A stretch of DNA of 64,000 nucleotides from Rhodococcus tukisamuensis NBRC 100609 (GCF_001894985.1 NZ_BCXG01000001.1:248001-312000), one strand, 5' to 3'. Shown: positions 8,628 through 17,545, numbered from the stretch's first letter. Made by a program: numbers and translations. The notes: generated by a model not told the origin, from the sequence alone.

Positions 8628-10013
8628 GTGAGCACTCATCCGTCCGCGCGTCGAGAAGTCATCACCCCCGCCTACACAGGCAGGCTCGCCACCGATCCCG
8701 TACCAGCCCTCCGGATGCCCGAGGAGGACATGGACCCGGCGGCCGCCTACCGGTTCATCCACGACGAGCTGATGCTCGACGGCAGTTCCCGGCTCAACCT
8801 CGCGACCTTCGTGACCACCTGGATGGATCCCGAGGCAGAGCAGCTGATGGCCGAGACCTTCGACAAGAACATGATCGACAAGGACGAGTACCCGGCGACC
8901 GCGGCGATGGAGTTGCGCTGCGTTGCCATGGTCGCGGACCTGTTCAACGCCCCGGACCTGTCCTCGACGGACCCGGCGTCGGCCACCGGGGTGTCCACGA
9001 TCGGGTCGAGTGAGGCAGTGATGCTCGCCGGCCTGGCACTGAAGTGGCGGTGGCGGGCGGCGCGGCAGGCGGCGGGCAAGGACGCGTCCCGGCCGAACCT
9101 GGTGCTGGGCAGCAATGTGCAGGTGGTGTGGGAGAAGTTCTGCAGGTACTTCGAGGTGGAGCCGAAGTACCTGCCGATGGCGCCCGGACGCTACTCCATC
9201 ACTCCGGACCAGGTGCGCGACGCGGTCGACGAGAACACCATCGGGGTGGTCGCGATCCTCGGGACCACATTCACCGGAGAGTACGAGCCGGTCAGGGAGA
9301 TCGCGCAGATGCTCGACGAGGTGGCCGCGTCGGGTGGTCCCGACGTGCCGGTCCATGTCGACGCGGCCAGCGGCGGCTTCGTGGCCCCGTTCCTGCACCC
9401 CGACCTGCATTGGGATTTCCGGCTCCCGCGGGTGGCGTCGATCAATGTCAGCGGCCACAAGTACGGCCTCACCTACCCGGGCATCGGCTTCGTGATCTGG
9501 CGCGACCGCGAGGCTCTGCCGGAGGACCTGGTGTTCCGGGTCAACTACCTGGGCGGGGACATGCCGACGTTCACGTTGAACTTCTCCCGGCCCGGCAGCC
9601 AGGTGGTGGGCCAGTACTACAACTTCCTGCGCCTTGGCCGCGCCGGATACCTGTCGATCATGCAGTCGCTGCGCGCGACGGCGGTGCAGATATCCGACCG
9701 GATCTCCAGGATCGAGGGGCTCCGCCTGATCACCGACGGCACCGCGATCCCGGTGATCGCGTTCGAGCTGACCGGGGATCCCGGGTACACGGTGTTCGAC
9801 ATCTCGCACGAGCTGCGGGCGCGAGGCTGGCAGGTGCCCGCGTACACGATGCCCGCCGACGCCGAGGACGTCGCGGTGCTGCGGGTCGTCGTCCGCGAGG
9901 GCTTCAGCGCCGACCTCGGTCACTACCTGTGCGACGACCTCGAGGCGGTGTGTGCGGACCTACGCGAAAATGGCACCCGGCGACATTTCCATGAACAACA
10001 TTTCGCGCACTGA
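8628..10013 (+). CDS. gad: Glutamate decarboxylase
   Basis: This is a PLP-dependent enzyme converting glutamate to 4-aminobutyrate while consuming a proton. The GTG start at 8628 follows GGAGG (8619-8623) and gives 461 residues, close to the 466 of E. coli GadB. The catalytic lysine is in INVSGHKYG (about Lys278). The PLP-ring Asp is in HVDAASGG (about Asp245), and STIGSSEA provides phosphate contacts. A long conserved stretch near the N-terminus (MDPEAEQLMAETFDKNMIDK) is typical of Gad rather than other group II decarboxylases. No GadC antiporter gene is adjacent. The divergent MFS gene is not of that family. Whether the enzyme serves acid tolerance or GABA metabolism cannot be told. Confidence 0.93.
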   Translation: MSTHPSARREVITPAYTGRLATDPVPALRMPEEDMDPAAAYRFIHDELMLDGSSRLNLATFVTTWMDPEAEQLMAETFDKNMIDKDEYPATAAMELRCVAMVADLFNAPDLSSTDPASATGVSTIGSSEAVMLAGLALKWRWRAARQAAGKDASRPNLVLGSNVQVVWEKFCRYFEVEPKYLPMAPGRYSITPDQVRDAVDENTIGVVAILGTTFTGEYEPVREIAQMLDEVAASGGPDVPVHVDAASGGFVAPFLHPDLHWDFRLPRVASINVSGHKYGLTYPGIGFVIWRDREALPEDLVFRVNYLGGDMPTFTLNFSRPGSQVVGQYYNFLRLGRAGYLSIMQSLRATAVQISDRISRIEGLRLITDGTAIPVIAFELTGDPGYTVFDISHELRARGWQVPAYTMPADAEDVAVLRVVVREGFSADLGHYLCDDLEAVCADLRENGTRRHFHEQHFAH

Positions 10014-10030
10014 CGGCGGGGTACCGGGTG

Positions 10031-10417
10031 TCAGCGGGTGTCGCGGCGCAGCGGGTGGTCCGCGGGCACCTGCACCAGGACGATGGGGACGCCGTCGGGG
10101 TCGGCGATCCACATCTCGTGCAGGCCCCACGGTTCCTGCTGCGACGCCCGCACGATTGGGACCCCGGCCCGGGTCAGCTCCGCCTGCACGTCCTGCAGGT
10201 CGCGGACCTGTAGCCACAGCGCGCCGTGGAACGTCGACGGACCGGCCGAACCACCGTGCGCGGCAAGCTCGACCATCGACTGTCCCGCAAAGAACACCGT
10301 GCCGCCCGGGTACTCGCGGGCAATCGCCAGTCCGAGGGCGTCGCGGTAGAACCGCAGGGTCGTCGGGTAGTCCGCCGGCCGCAGGATCAGCCGGCTGCTC
10401 AGGATCTCCACCGTCAT
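10031..10417 (-). CDS. VOC-fold (glyoxalase/dioxygenase superfamily) protein
   Basis: This 128-residue protein consists of two beta-alpha-beta-beta-beta modules of the vicinal oxygen chelate fold. The N-terminal module has DYPTTLRFYRDALGL and the C-terminal module ends in WIADPDGVPIVLVQVP. A Glu/His set in ELAAHG, FHGALWLQV and HEMWIADPDG could bind a metal. By position it corresponds to M. tuberculosis Rv0546c, between pitA and menB. Its ATG overlaps the stop of the upstream helical-protein gene by ATGA. Catalytic activity is not established; many single-VOC proteins of this size are uncharacterised. Confidence 0.85.
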   Translation of the reverse strand: MTVEILSSRLILRPADYPTTLRFYRDALGLAIAREYPGGTVFFAGQSMVELAAHGGSAGPSTFHGALWLQVRDLQDVQAELTRAGVPIVRASQQEPWGLHEMWIADPDGVPIVLVQVPADHPLRRDTR

Positions 10418-10860
10418 GCCTCCTCGGGTGGGGTGGACTCGTGACCCGGACGGCCGTGGGTGCGCCGGGCCTCCTTCATCAACGCCTCGTACAGGTGCCG
10501 GCGGCCGTCGAGGACCGCCTCGCGCACCTCCCGTTCCCAGTCCCGGAACTCCGTCCAGTAGCCGTCGTCGAATTCCTCGACCACCTGGAAGGTCCAGCGC
10601 CCGCGGAGCACGTTGCGCCCGACCAGCTCCTCCTCCAGCCGGTCGGCGAGCCCGCGGTGTCCGGCCGCCCGCAGCGCCTCCACCGCCTCGCCGAGCTGAC
10701 GGTCGGCATGCCCGATCAGCTGGTGGAAGCCGTACAGGTGGCCGCGCGCGCGTTCGACCGTTTCCAGTGCCTCCGACAGCTTTCCGGCCGCCGCGACCTC
10801 GGCGTCGGTGACGCGGTCGGGTCGGCGGTGCTGTGGCGCGGGCTGCTCGGGATCGGCCAT
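10414..10860 (-). CDS. Conserved hypothetical helical protein coupled to VOC protein
   Basis: I do not recognise this 148-residue protein. It is highly charged and almost entirely helical. The segment from about residue 18 to 70 resembles a helical hairpin with His/Asp spacing (GHLYGFHQLIGHADRQLGEA). A second block carries an aromatic patch (WTFQVVEEFDDGYW). No signal peptide or membrane helix is present. The ATG at 10860 is chosen; an in-frame GTG 9 codons upstream is possible, and neither has a strong ribosome-binding site. The stop overlaps the VOC start by 4 nt, so the two are translated together. Confidence 0.7.
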   Translation of the reverse strand: MADPEQPAPQHRRPDRVTDAEVAAAGKLSEALETVERARGHLYGFHQLIGHADRQLGEAVEALRAAGHRGLADRLEEELVGRNVLRGRWTFQVVEEFDDGYWTEFRDWEREVREAVLDGRRHLYEALMKEARRTHGRPGHESTPPEEA

Positions 10861-10883
10861 CAGTTCAGTGTGCCTGACATCGG

Positions 10884-10925
10884 TCACGGCACGCCGTGAT
10901 CTCGACACCGGATTCGTGACACGAA
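10884..10925. promoter_or_regulatory. Two perfect palindromes in the sulfatase promoter region
   Basis: The 78-bp divergent gap holds TCACGGC-AC-GCCGTGA (10884-10899) and TTCGTG-A-CACGAA (10913-10925). Both are perfect inverted repeats, the second ending 13 nt before the sulfatase start. They are plausible operators for the sulfatase gene and for the divergent helical-protein/VOC pair. Confidence 0.5.
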
Positions 10926-10938
10926 AGGGACAACGCAC

Positions 10939-13263
10939 ATGACCTCGAACGTGATCGCAGACCCGATACCCGGCGGCGACACCCTGCCGTTCCCGCCGAC
11001 GCCCTCGGGGAGTATCGCCGGTCGCACCATGCAGGAGTCGGTGTACAGCCCGCGGCCGAAACCGCGGCGGCTGCCCGACGACGCCCCGAACATCCTGGTC
11101 GTGCTGATCGACGACGCCGGGCCCGGGCTGCCCACCCCGCTCGGCGGCGAGGTCGCCACCCCCACCCTCGAGCGGGTACTCACCGAGGGCGTCGGGTACA
11201 ACCGCTTCCACACCACCGCGATGTGCTCGCCGACCAGGGCCGCGCTGCTGACCGGGCGAAACCACCATCGCGTCGGCTACGGGCAGATCGCCGAGTTCGC
11301 GAACGACTGGGACGGCTACTCCGGACACATCCCGAGGTCCAGCGCGACCATGGCCGAGGTGCTGCGGCACTACGGCTACAGCACGGCCGCCTTCGGCAAA
11401 TGGCACAACACCCCGGCCGTGGAGACCACCGCGGCCGGTCCGTTCGACAACTGGCCCACCGGGGTCGGATTCGAGTACTTCTACGGCTTCCTCGCCGGGG
11501 AGGCCTCGCAGTACGAGCCGAACCTGGTGCGGAACACCACCGTCGTGCTGCCGCCGAAGACACCGGAGCAGGGCTACCACCTCAGCGAGGACCTCGCCGA
11601 CGACGCCATCGGCTGGCTGCGCCGGCACCAGGCCTTCGACGCCGACAAGCCGTTCTTCATGTACTGGGCGAGTGGCTGCCTGCACGGCCCGCACCACGTG
11701 ACGAAGCCGTGGGCCGACCGGTACGCGGGCAGGTTCGACGACGGCTGGGATGCCTACCGGGAGCGGGTGTTCCTGCGCGCCAAGGAGGCAGGCTGGATCC
11801 CGCCGGAGGCCGAACTCACCGCGCGGGACGCGACGATGGCGGCCTGGGACGACATCCCCGAGGAGGAGAAGCCGTTCCAACGGCGGCTGATGGAGGTGGC
11901 GGCCGGCTACGCCGAGCACTGCGACGTCCAGGTGGGACGGCTGCTGGACGAGGCGGAGCGGCTCGGGTACCTCGAGAACACCCTCGTCGTGTACATCTGG
12001 GGCGACAACGGCTCGTCGGGGGAGGGGCAGGGCGGGACGATCAGCGAGTTGTTGGCGCAGAACGGGATTCCCACGACGGCCGCGCAGCACATCGCCGCGC
12101 TCGACCAGCTTGGCGGCCTTGACGTGCTGGGCTCGCCGGTGACCGACAACATGTACCACGCGGGCTGGGGGTGGGCGGGCAGCGCGCCGTACAAGGGCAT
12201 GAAGCTGTTGGCCTCGCACCTGGGCGGTACCCGGAACCCGATGGCGGTGCGATGGCCTCGGAAGGTGGCGCCCGACCCGACGCCGCGGTCGCAGTTCCTG
12301 CACTGCAACGACCTGGCGCCGACCGTCTACGAGCTCGTCGGGATCACCCCGCCGCGGATGGTCGACGGCTTCCCACAGGACCCGATCGACGGCGCCAGCT
12401 TCGCGCAGTCGCTGGTCGATCGAGAGGCGAAGGCGGGCAAGCTCACCCAGTACTTCGAGATCATGGGCAGCCGGGCGATCTACCACGACGGCTGGATGGC
12501 CTCGGCCTTCGGTCCGCGGGCGCCGTGGCTGCCGGGCATGCCGCCCGGGATCATGGACTGGAGCCCGGACGACGACGTCTGGGAGCTGTACAACCTGGAC
12601 GAGGACTGGACGCAGAACCACGACCTCGCGGCGGAGCAGCCGCAGAAGCTGGCGCAACTGCGCGAGCTGTTCGCCATGGAGGCGGCGCGCAACGACGTGC
12701 TGCCCGTCGGCGGCGGACTGTACGTGCTCACGCATCCGGGGTTGCGGGTCGCGACTCAGCAGCGTCGGTGGGACTTCTCCGGCGACATCACCCGGATGCC
12801 CGAATTCTGTGCTCCCGCACTGGGAAACAAGAACAACCGGGTGACCCTCGAGCTGACGGCCCCGGACCGGGCCAGTGGGGTGCTGTACGCGCTCGGCGCC
12901 AACTCGGGCGGGCTGACGTGCTACGTCGACGACGGGTACCTCTGCTACGAGTACAACCTCTTCATCCTGATGCGGACGAAGATCCGGTCGTCGGAGCGGT
13001 TGCCGTCGGGCGGCCGTGTCGTCACGGTGGAGACGTCGTACGTGCAGGAGCGGTTGGGCGGGTCGCTCCGGGTGGTGATCTCGGTGGACGGGGAGACGTT
13101 CGCGGAGGGGGTGGTCCCGGTGAGTGCGCCGTTGCTGTTCACCGCCAACGACTGCCTGGACGTGGGCACCTGCCTGGGTTCGCCGGTGTCACTGGACTAC
13201 CGCGACCGGGCCCCGTTCCCGTTCGAGGGGCAGATCGAGCGCATGCGGGTGGAGTACACGTGA
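10939..13263 (+). CDS. atsD: Type I arylsulfatase, AtsD-like
   Basis: This 774-residue sulfatase hydrolyses sulfate esters. The formylglycine signature is CSPTRAALLTGR, with Cys96 as the residue expected to be oxidised by a formylglycine-generating enzyme. Metal-binding Asp58-Asp59 lie in VVLIDDAG. Lys154 and His156 lie in GKWHNTP, further active-site residues in SGCLHGPHH, and DNGSSG is at the distal metal site. A C-terminal beta-rich domain follows from about residue 600. There is no signal peptide, so it is probably cytoplasmic, as for mycobacterial AtsD (Rv0663), which also lies near rpoB. The ATG at 10939 follows AAGGGAC. The gene stands alone and the natural substrate is unknown. Confidence 0.9.
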   Translation: MTSNVIADPIPGGDTLPFPPTPSGSIAGRTMQESVYSPRPKPRRLPDDAPNILVVLIDDAGPGLPTPLGGEVATPTLERVLTEGVGYNRFHTTAMCSPTRAALLTGRNHHRVGYGQIAEFANDWDGYSGHIPRSSATMAEVLRHYGYSTAAFGKWHNTPAVETTAAGPFDNWPTGVGFEYFYGFLAGEASQYEPNLVRNTTVVLPPKTPEQGYHLSEDLADDAIGWLRRHQAFDADKPFFMYWASGCLHGPHHVTKPWADRYAGRFDDGWDAYRERVFLRAKEAGWIPPEAELTARDATMAAWDDIPEEEKPFQRRLMEVAAGYAEHCDVQVGRLLDEAERLGYLENTLVVYIWGDNGSSGEGQGGTISELLAQNGIPTTAAQHIAALDQLGGLDVLGSPVTDNMYHAGWGWAGSAPYKGMKLLASHLGGTRNPMAVRWPRKVAPDPTPRSQFLHCNDLAPTVYELVGITPPRMVDGFPQDPIDGASFAQSLVDREAKAGKLTQYFEIMGSRAIYHDGWMASAFGPRAPWLPGMPPGIMDWSPDDDVWELYNLDEDWTQNHDLAAEQPQKLAQLRELFAMEAARNDVLPVGGGLYVLTHPGLRVATQQRRWDFSGDITRMPEFCAPALGNKNNRVTLELTAPDRASGVLYALGANSGGLTCYVDDGYLCYEYNLFILMRTKIRSSERLPSGGRVVTVETSYVQERLGGSLRVVISVDGETFAEGVVPVSAPLLFTANDCLDVGTCLGSPVSLDYRDRAPFPFEGQIERMRVEYT

Positions 13264-13425
13264 GGTGGATTCGGTAGCAGGCTCCGGGGTGCTCCGAGTT
13301 CTGTCGGGTGTGGCTGAACCCGGGGTACGTCGGGGGTGGGGCCTCGAGTGTCGGCGCATGGCATCTGCCTCCGTTCGGGTCGGGCAGCCGGCGCGGGCTG
13401 CGTCCGGGTCAGTGCTTGGCTGTGG

Positions 13426-13913
13426 TCAGGCGTAGAGCCGTGCGACGAAGGCGCTCATGTTCTCGCGGACCCGCTCGACCTTCTCCTCGATGCTGAGGTG
13501 TTCGCGGTACCGGTTGCCGAGTGCGGGCCGCTTCTTGTTGCGTGCGTACAGCGAGCAGGCGAGGTCCGTGCACATGTACGTGCCGGTGGTGTTGCCCCGG
13601 CGCCCGGAGTCGCCCGCCCTGAGCGCGGCCATCAGCGAGACGCCCCGCCGGTGTGCGTGGTCTTGCAGATCGCGCACATCTGGGCTCGGCCGGACCCGGG
13701 GGTCGGGTAACGCAGCGCGACACCGACCAGACGATCGTCGTGCGGGACGACCAGGTAGCCGCGGCCGGGTAGCGACGGGGCACGCCAGCCGAGGAAGTCC
13801 AGGTCGTCCCACGGCAGATCGTCGAGGTCTCGGGGGACCGGTAGTCGCTTGGCGTCGCCCTTCGAACAGTTGACGAAGGACTCCCTGATGTCACTTTCGG
13901 TGACGGGTTCCAT
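13426..13913 (-). pseudogene. Frameshifted FBP-domain (treble-clef zinc finger) gene
   Basis: Read across one frameshift, this is a protein of about 162 residues of the FBP family (C-terminal treble-clef zinc finger, related to EF-G-binding proteins). The first part starts at ATG 13913 and carries MCAICKTTH. The second part resumes in another frame with GRRGNTTGTYMCTDLACSLY and ends at 13426. The two Cys pairs that bind zinc therefore sit in different frames. The break falls at a run of four C on the + strand (13643-13646); one extra base there would restore a continuous GGGVSLMAA reading. The total of 488 nt equals 3n+2, consistent with one lost base. It is either a real pseudogene or a homopolymer sequencing error. 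Confidence 0.8.
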
Positions 13914-14267
13914 GACGGATCGGCTCCTTCTCGTTGATTGTTGCCAAACCGAGGTGACGTTACGACCGGTCATTGTGTTGGGCAAAGGGTTTTCTGTGCG
14001 GGGTTCTTCCGTGCTCGGGGCGACCTGCGTGGGCCGTGGGTCGGCCGGCGCGTATGCATTCCGACCCTCCGCTTCATGGCCCGGGTTCGAGGCGGTCCAG
14101 CAAGAATTCGGTCGGGTGGTGGATCGTTCGGCTGGCGCCACGGGTGAGCTGTCGGTGCTCAGGAAAGCCGGTCCTGTCAGGTGTCTTCTCGTTGCCGCAG
14201 ACTTGTCGTACCCCCTCGCTACACTTCGAACAGAACGTCGAATCGGGGCCCGGGGGGGGTGACAACG
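13914..14267 (+). other. Intergenic region upstream of the DUF222 gene
   Basis: The 354-bp gap between the FBP and DUF222 genes has no convincing gene. A + strand frame at 13849-14262 has no family resemblance and overlaps the FBP gene. A weak TGAC-N10-GTCA inverted motif lies at about 13954-13971. A candidate -10 (TACACT, 14220-14225) abuts the SOS-like box listed separately. Confidence 0.4.
14226..14241 (+). promoter_or_regulatory. LexA/SOS-like box upstream of the DUF222 gene
   Basis: TCGAAC-AGAA-CGTCGA matches 10 of 12 defined positions of the mycobacterial LexA consensus TCGAAC-N4-GTTCGA. It sits 27 nt before the start codon. 13E12/DUF222 genes are known to be LexA-controlled in mycobacteria, which supports the call. 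Confidence 0.6.
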
Positions 14268-15859
14268 ATGACCGCAGTTCACGACCACGCCGACGAGCAT
14301 GTCATCGACAACGCCCCGCTCGCCGCCGCCCTCCGCACCGTCGAGACCGGCATGCAGTCGCTGCGCGGACTCGACACCGCCGCCGTCTCCAACCGGGACC
14401 GACTCGCCCTGCTGGTGCGACTCGAACGCATCGCCCGCACCGTCCCCGCCCTCGGCCACACCGTGGTCAACCAGCTCCTCGAACAACGCGCCGCCGACGA
14501 GTTCGGCGGCACCACGGTGCGGGAGCTGCTGGCGGACACCCTGCGCATCAGCCCCGCCAAGGCCGGGGAAAGGATCCACGCGGCGACCGAACTCGGCGCC
14601 GCCACCACCCTCGGCGGGCAGCCCCTGGAACCGAAGCTCGCCGCGACCGCCGCCGCCGCACACCACGGCGACCTCGACCCCGCGCACGTGGACGTGATCC
14701 GCGAGTTCCTGCACCAACTGCCCGCCGCCGTCGACGCCGGCACCCGGCATCAGGCCGAGGCCCAGTTGGCCGGGCAGGCGCTGATCCTGCGGCCCGACGA
14801 ACTGCGTGCGGTGGCCCGCCGGCTCGCGTCGGTCCTCGATCCGGACGGGACCCTCGACGACGAGACGGACCGGGCCCGCAAGCGGTACTTCCGGATGGGA
14901 CCGCAGGGCCGGGACAAGATGACCAACGGTTCGTTCTGCACGGACCCGGAGGGCCGCGCCTATCTCGAGGCGATCATGGCCAAGCTCGCCAAGCCGGGTA
15001 TGTGCAACCCCGAGGGGGAGGGGCGGGACGAGACGCAGCCGGGCAGCGAACCACACACCTCGTCCGAGGTACCCGAAAGCAGCTCCCCAGCAACACCAAC
15101 CGCAGACACCCAACCCACCCCCAGCGCCGCCGCCCGCGACCACCGCACCCAGGGCCAACGCCAACACGACGCCCTCAAGGCCGTCCTGCGCTCCGTCCTC
15201 GCCTCCGGCGAACTCGGCCGACACCGCGGCGTCCCCGTCACCGTCGTCGCCACCATGACCGCCCGCGACCTCCAGGACTCGACCGGCCACGCCGTCACCG
15301 GCGGCGGCACCCTCGTCCCCATGCCCGAGATGATCCGCATGGCCGCCCGCGGCGCCCGCCACTACCTCGCGATCTTCGACGACGACGGCCGACCCCTCTA
15401 CCTCGGCCGTAGCAAACGCCTCGGCACCACCGACCAGCGAATCGTGCTCTACGCCAAGGACCGCGGCTGCACCTTCCCCGGCTGCAGCAGTCCCGGCTAC
15501 TGGTCCCAAACCCACCACGTCAACGACTGGGCCGACGGCGGCGACACCAACGCCGACGACCTTCCCCCGAGCACTTCGTGCAGGGAGGTGCCCCCACCTT
15601 CGGCTGCGAGACCCACCACGCCCTCGTCGGACCCCGCCCGGACCAGTGGGCGACCACCCGCACCGGACCCGACCACCGGTTCCCTGGCCGGACCCTGTGG
15701 CATCCCCCGACACACATCGACCCCACCCGCGCCGGGCGGCTGAACCACTACCACCACCCGATGGAGTACCTGCTCCGTGACAGCGACGGCGGCGACGGCG
15801 GGCCGGGGAGTGACGACGAATCCCGAAAACCCGGCGCTGCACAGCCGGATCGACGGTGA
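14268..15859 (+). pseudogene. DUF222/13E12-type HNH endonuclease gene, interrupted
   Basis: The product belongs to the 13E12-repeat family: a DUF222 domain (about residues 15-340) followed by an HNH nuclease domain. The nuclease part begins with CTFPGCSSPGYWSQTHHV and DWADGGDTN. At the last HNH helix the reading frame is broken by a 32-bp insert (15564-15595). The original continuation (TFGCETHHALVGP) reappears in another frame and runs on to 15859. In the starting frame translation instead ends at 15743 with a Pro/Ser/Thr-rich foreign tail, so the third part of the nuclease motif is lost. The ATG at 14268 is preferred, with a GTG at 14259 possible. Family members recombine and move often; this copy is probably non-functional as a nuclease. 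Confidence 0.82.
15564..15595 (+). repeat. 32-bp palindromic insert disrupting the HNH motif
   Basis: The inserted bases form two nested small hairpins. GCAC-TTC-GTGC is flanked by C-rich and G-rich arms, and it is followed by GGTG-CCCC-CACC, which reaches into the 3' flank. ACCTT occurs on both sides. The length (32, not a multiple of 3) explains the frame loss. It looks like a REP- or MITE-like element; I did not identify a second copy in this window. Confidence 0.65.
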
Positions 15860-15977
15860 ACAGCCTTCCCACTCAATTCTTCCCGCTGGACGGGACGGTT
15901 CGCGGGCACGCCGCCGAGGCCTGCCTACGGTCCTGGGACCAGCCGTTCCCGGCTCTGCATCCGAGAGGACCCGACAC

Positions 15978-17447
15978 TTGAACACCACTCCGATCCGTCC
16001 AGTCGCCGCCGCCGACATCGAATCCTGGGACTTCGAGGCCGACGTGGTCATTGCCGGCTACGGCATCGCGGGCGTCTCCGCGGCCATCGAGGCAGCCGAT
16101 GCGGGCGCCGAGGTGCTGGTACTCGAGCGGACCGGCGGATGGGGCGGAGCGGCCGCACTGGCCGGCGGCTTCGTCTACCTCGGCGGCGGCACCGCCGTCC
16201 AGAAGTCCTGTGGCTTCACCGATTCCGTCGAAGAGATGAAGAACTTCCTGAGGGCGGCGCTCGGCCCGGGGGTGGACGAGGCCAAGCTCACGGACTACTG
16301 CGAGGGCAGCGTCGCGCACTTCGACTGGCTGGTCGAGTGCGGGGTGCCGTTCAAGCACACCTTCTGGGGTGAGCCGGGCTGGAAACCGCCCGCCGACGAC
16401 GGACTGCAGTACACCGGCGGCGAGAACTCCGCCCCGTTCAACACGCTCGCCGTCCCCGCGCCCCGCGGCCACGTGCCGCAGATGGACAACAAGAAGAGCG
16501 GCGAGAAGGGCGGCGGCTACATGCTGATGAAGCCGCTGTCCGAGAAGGCCGAATCCCTCGGGGTCAGGGCCGAGTACGACATGCGGGTGCAGACCCTCGT
16601 CACGGATGCCGACGGGCGGGTGGTCGGACTGGTCGCCAAGCAGTACGGCAAGGAGGTCACGGTGCGGGCCCGCCGCGGCGTGGTCCTCGCGACCGGCAGC
16701 TTCGCCTACAACGACGCGATGATCGAGGCGTACGTGCCGCGGCTGATCGGTCGGCCCGCCGCCTCCATCGAGGAGCACGACGGTGCGTCGATCCGGATGG
16801 CCCAGGCACTCGGCGCGGACCTGGCCCACATGGACGCCAGCGAGGTCGCGTTCTTCTGCGACCCGCAGCTGTTCGTCCGGGGCATCCTCGTCAACGGTCG
16901 CGGCCAGCGCTACGTGCCGGAGGACACCTACCCGGGTCGGGTCGGCCAGCTGACCCTGCTGCAGAACGACAACCAGGCCTTCCTGGTGATCGACGAGGCG
17001 GCCTACGAGGAGGGCATGGCAGCCCCGACCGCGACCGAGCAACTGCGCCGCACGCCGACCTGGGTCTGCGAGACGGTGGAGGAGCTCGAGGCCGAGATGG
17101 GTCTGCCCGAGGGCGCACTCACCGCGACGGTCGCGATGTACAACCGGCACGCCGCGAACGGCGCCGACCCGCTGCTCGGGAAGAAGTCCGAGTGGGTCAA
17201 GCCCATCGGCAGCCCGGTCGCGGCCATCGACCTGCGGGGCATGACCGGCGGCTTCACCCTGGGCGGGCTGAAGACGTCGGTCGACTCCGAGGTCCTGCAC
17301 GTGACGGGCGAGCCGATCCCGGGGCTCTTCGCCGCCGGACGTTGCACCTCCGGCCTGTCTGCCTGGGGTTACTGCAGTGGGATCTCGCTCGGCGACGGCA
17401 GCTTCTTCGGCCGTCGGGCGGGGAAGGCGGCGGCCGCCGAAGGATGA
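15978..17447 (+). CDS. FAD-dependent oxidoreductase, fumarate reductase/KstD-like
   Basis: This is a 489-residue flavoprotein of the FAD_binding_2 (fumarate reductase/3-ketosteroid dehydrogenase) superfamily. The dinucleotide-binding motif is VVIAGYGIAGVSAAIEAA near residue 20, with the following acid in VLVLERTGGWGG. The C-terminal FAD contact is LFAAGRCTSGLSAWGYCSG. A TTG start at 15978 lies 8 nt after GAGAGGA and places the FAD motif at the expected distance; the longer open frame upstream encodes unrelated sequence. It may dehydrogenate a ketosteroid or related enone, but the catalytic tyrosines of true KstD cannot be assigned. An IclR regulator follows in the same direction, suggesting a catabolic role. 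Confidence 0.85.
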   Translation: MNTTPIRPVAAADIESWDFEADVVIAGYGIAGVSAAIEAADAGAEVLVLERTGGWGGAAALAGGFVYLGGGTAVQKSCGFTDSVEEMKNFLRAALGPGVDEAKLTDYCEGSVAHFDWLVECGVPFKHTFWGEPGWKPPADDGLQYTGGENSAPFNTLAVPAPRGHVPQMDNKKSGEKGGGYMLMKPLSEKAESLGVRAEYDMRVQTLVTDADGRVVGLVAKQYGKEVTVRARRGVVLATGSFAYNDAMIEAYVPRLIGRPAASIEEHDGASIRMAQALGADLAHMDASEVAFFCDPQLFVRGILVNGRGQRYVPEDTYPGRVGQLTLLQNDNQAFLVIDEAAYEEGMAAPTATEQLRRTPTWVCETVEELEAEMGLPEGALTATVAMYNRHAANGADPLLGKKSEWVKPIGSPVAAIDLRGMTGGFTLGGLKTSVDSEVLHVTGEPIPGLFAAGRCTSGLSAWGYCSGISLGDGSFFGRRAGKAAAAEG

Positions 17448-17481
17448 CCAGGCTTGAATGTGGCGCCGATCACTGATAAAA

Positions 17482-17499
17482 AGAATTGATTCTAATTCT
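17482..17499. promoter_or_regulatory. Candidate IclR operator
   Basis: AGAATT-GATTCT-AATTCT is a perfect inverted repeat with 6-bp arms in an AT-rich patch, unusual for this GC-rich window. It is nested inside a wider pair, GATCAC (17468-17473) and GTGATC (17510-17515). It lies 46 nt before the iclR start and after the flavoprotein stop, so autoregulation is likely. Confidence 0.55.
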
Positions 17500-17545
17500 G
17501 GCTCGGTCGGTGATCCCGGGCTGCGACCACAAGGGACGTGCAGCG

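Noticed and set aside
13849-14262. + strand frame between the FBP and DUF222 genes
   Set aside because: No domain, no ribosome-binding site, and it overlaps the 5' end of the FBP gene and the SOS-like box.
13632-15872. Large minus-strand frame covering the DUF222 gene and half of the FBP gene
   Set aside because: Only its last 95 codons are real (first part of the FBP gene); the rest is antisense to DUF222 and Val/Gly/Arg-rich.
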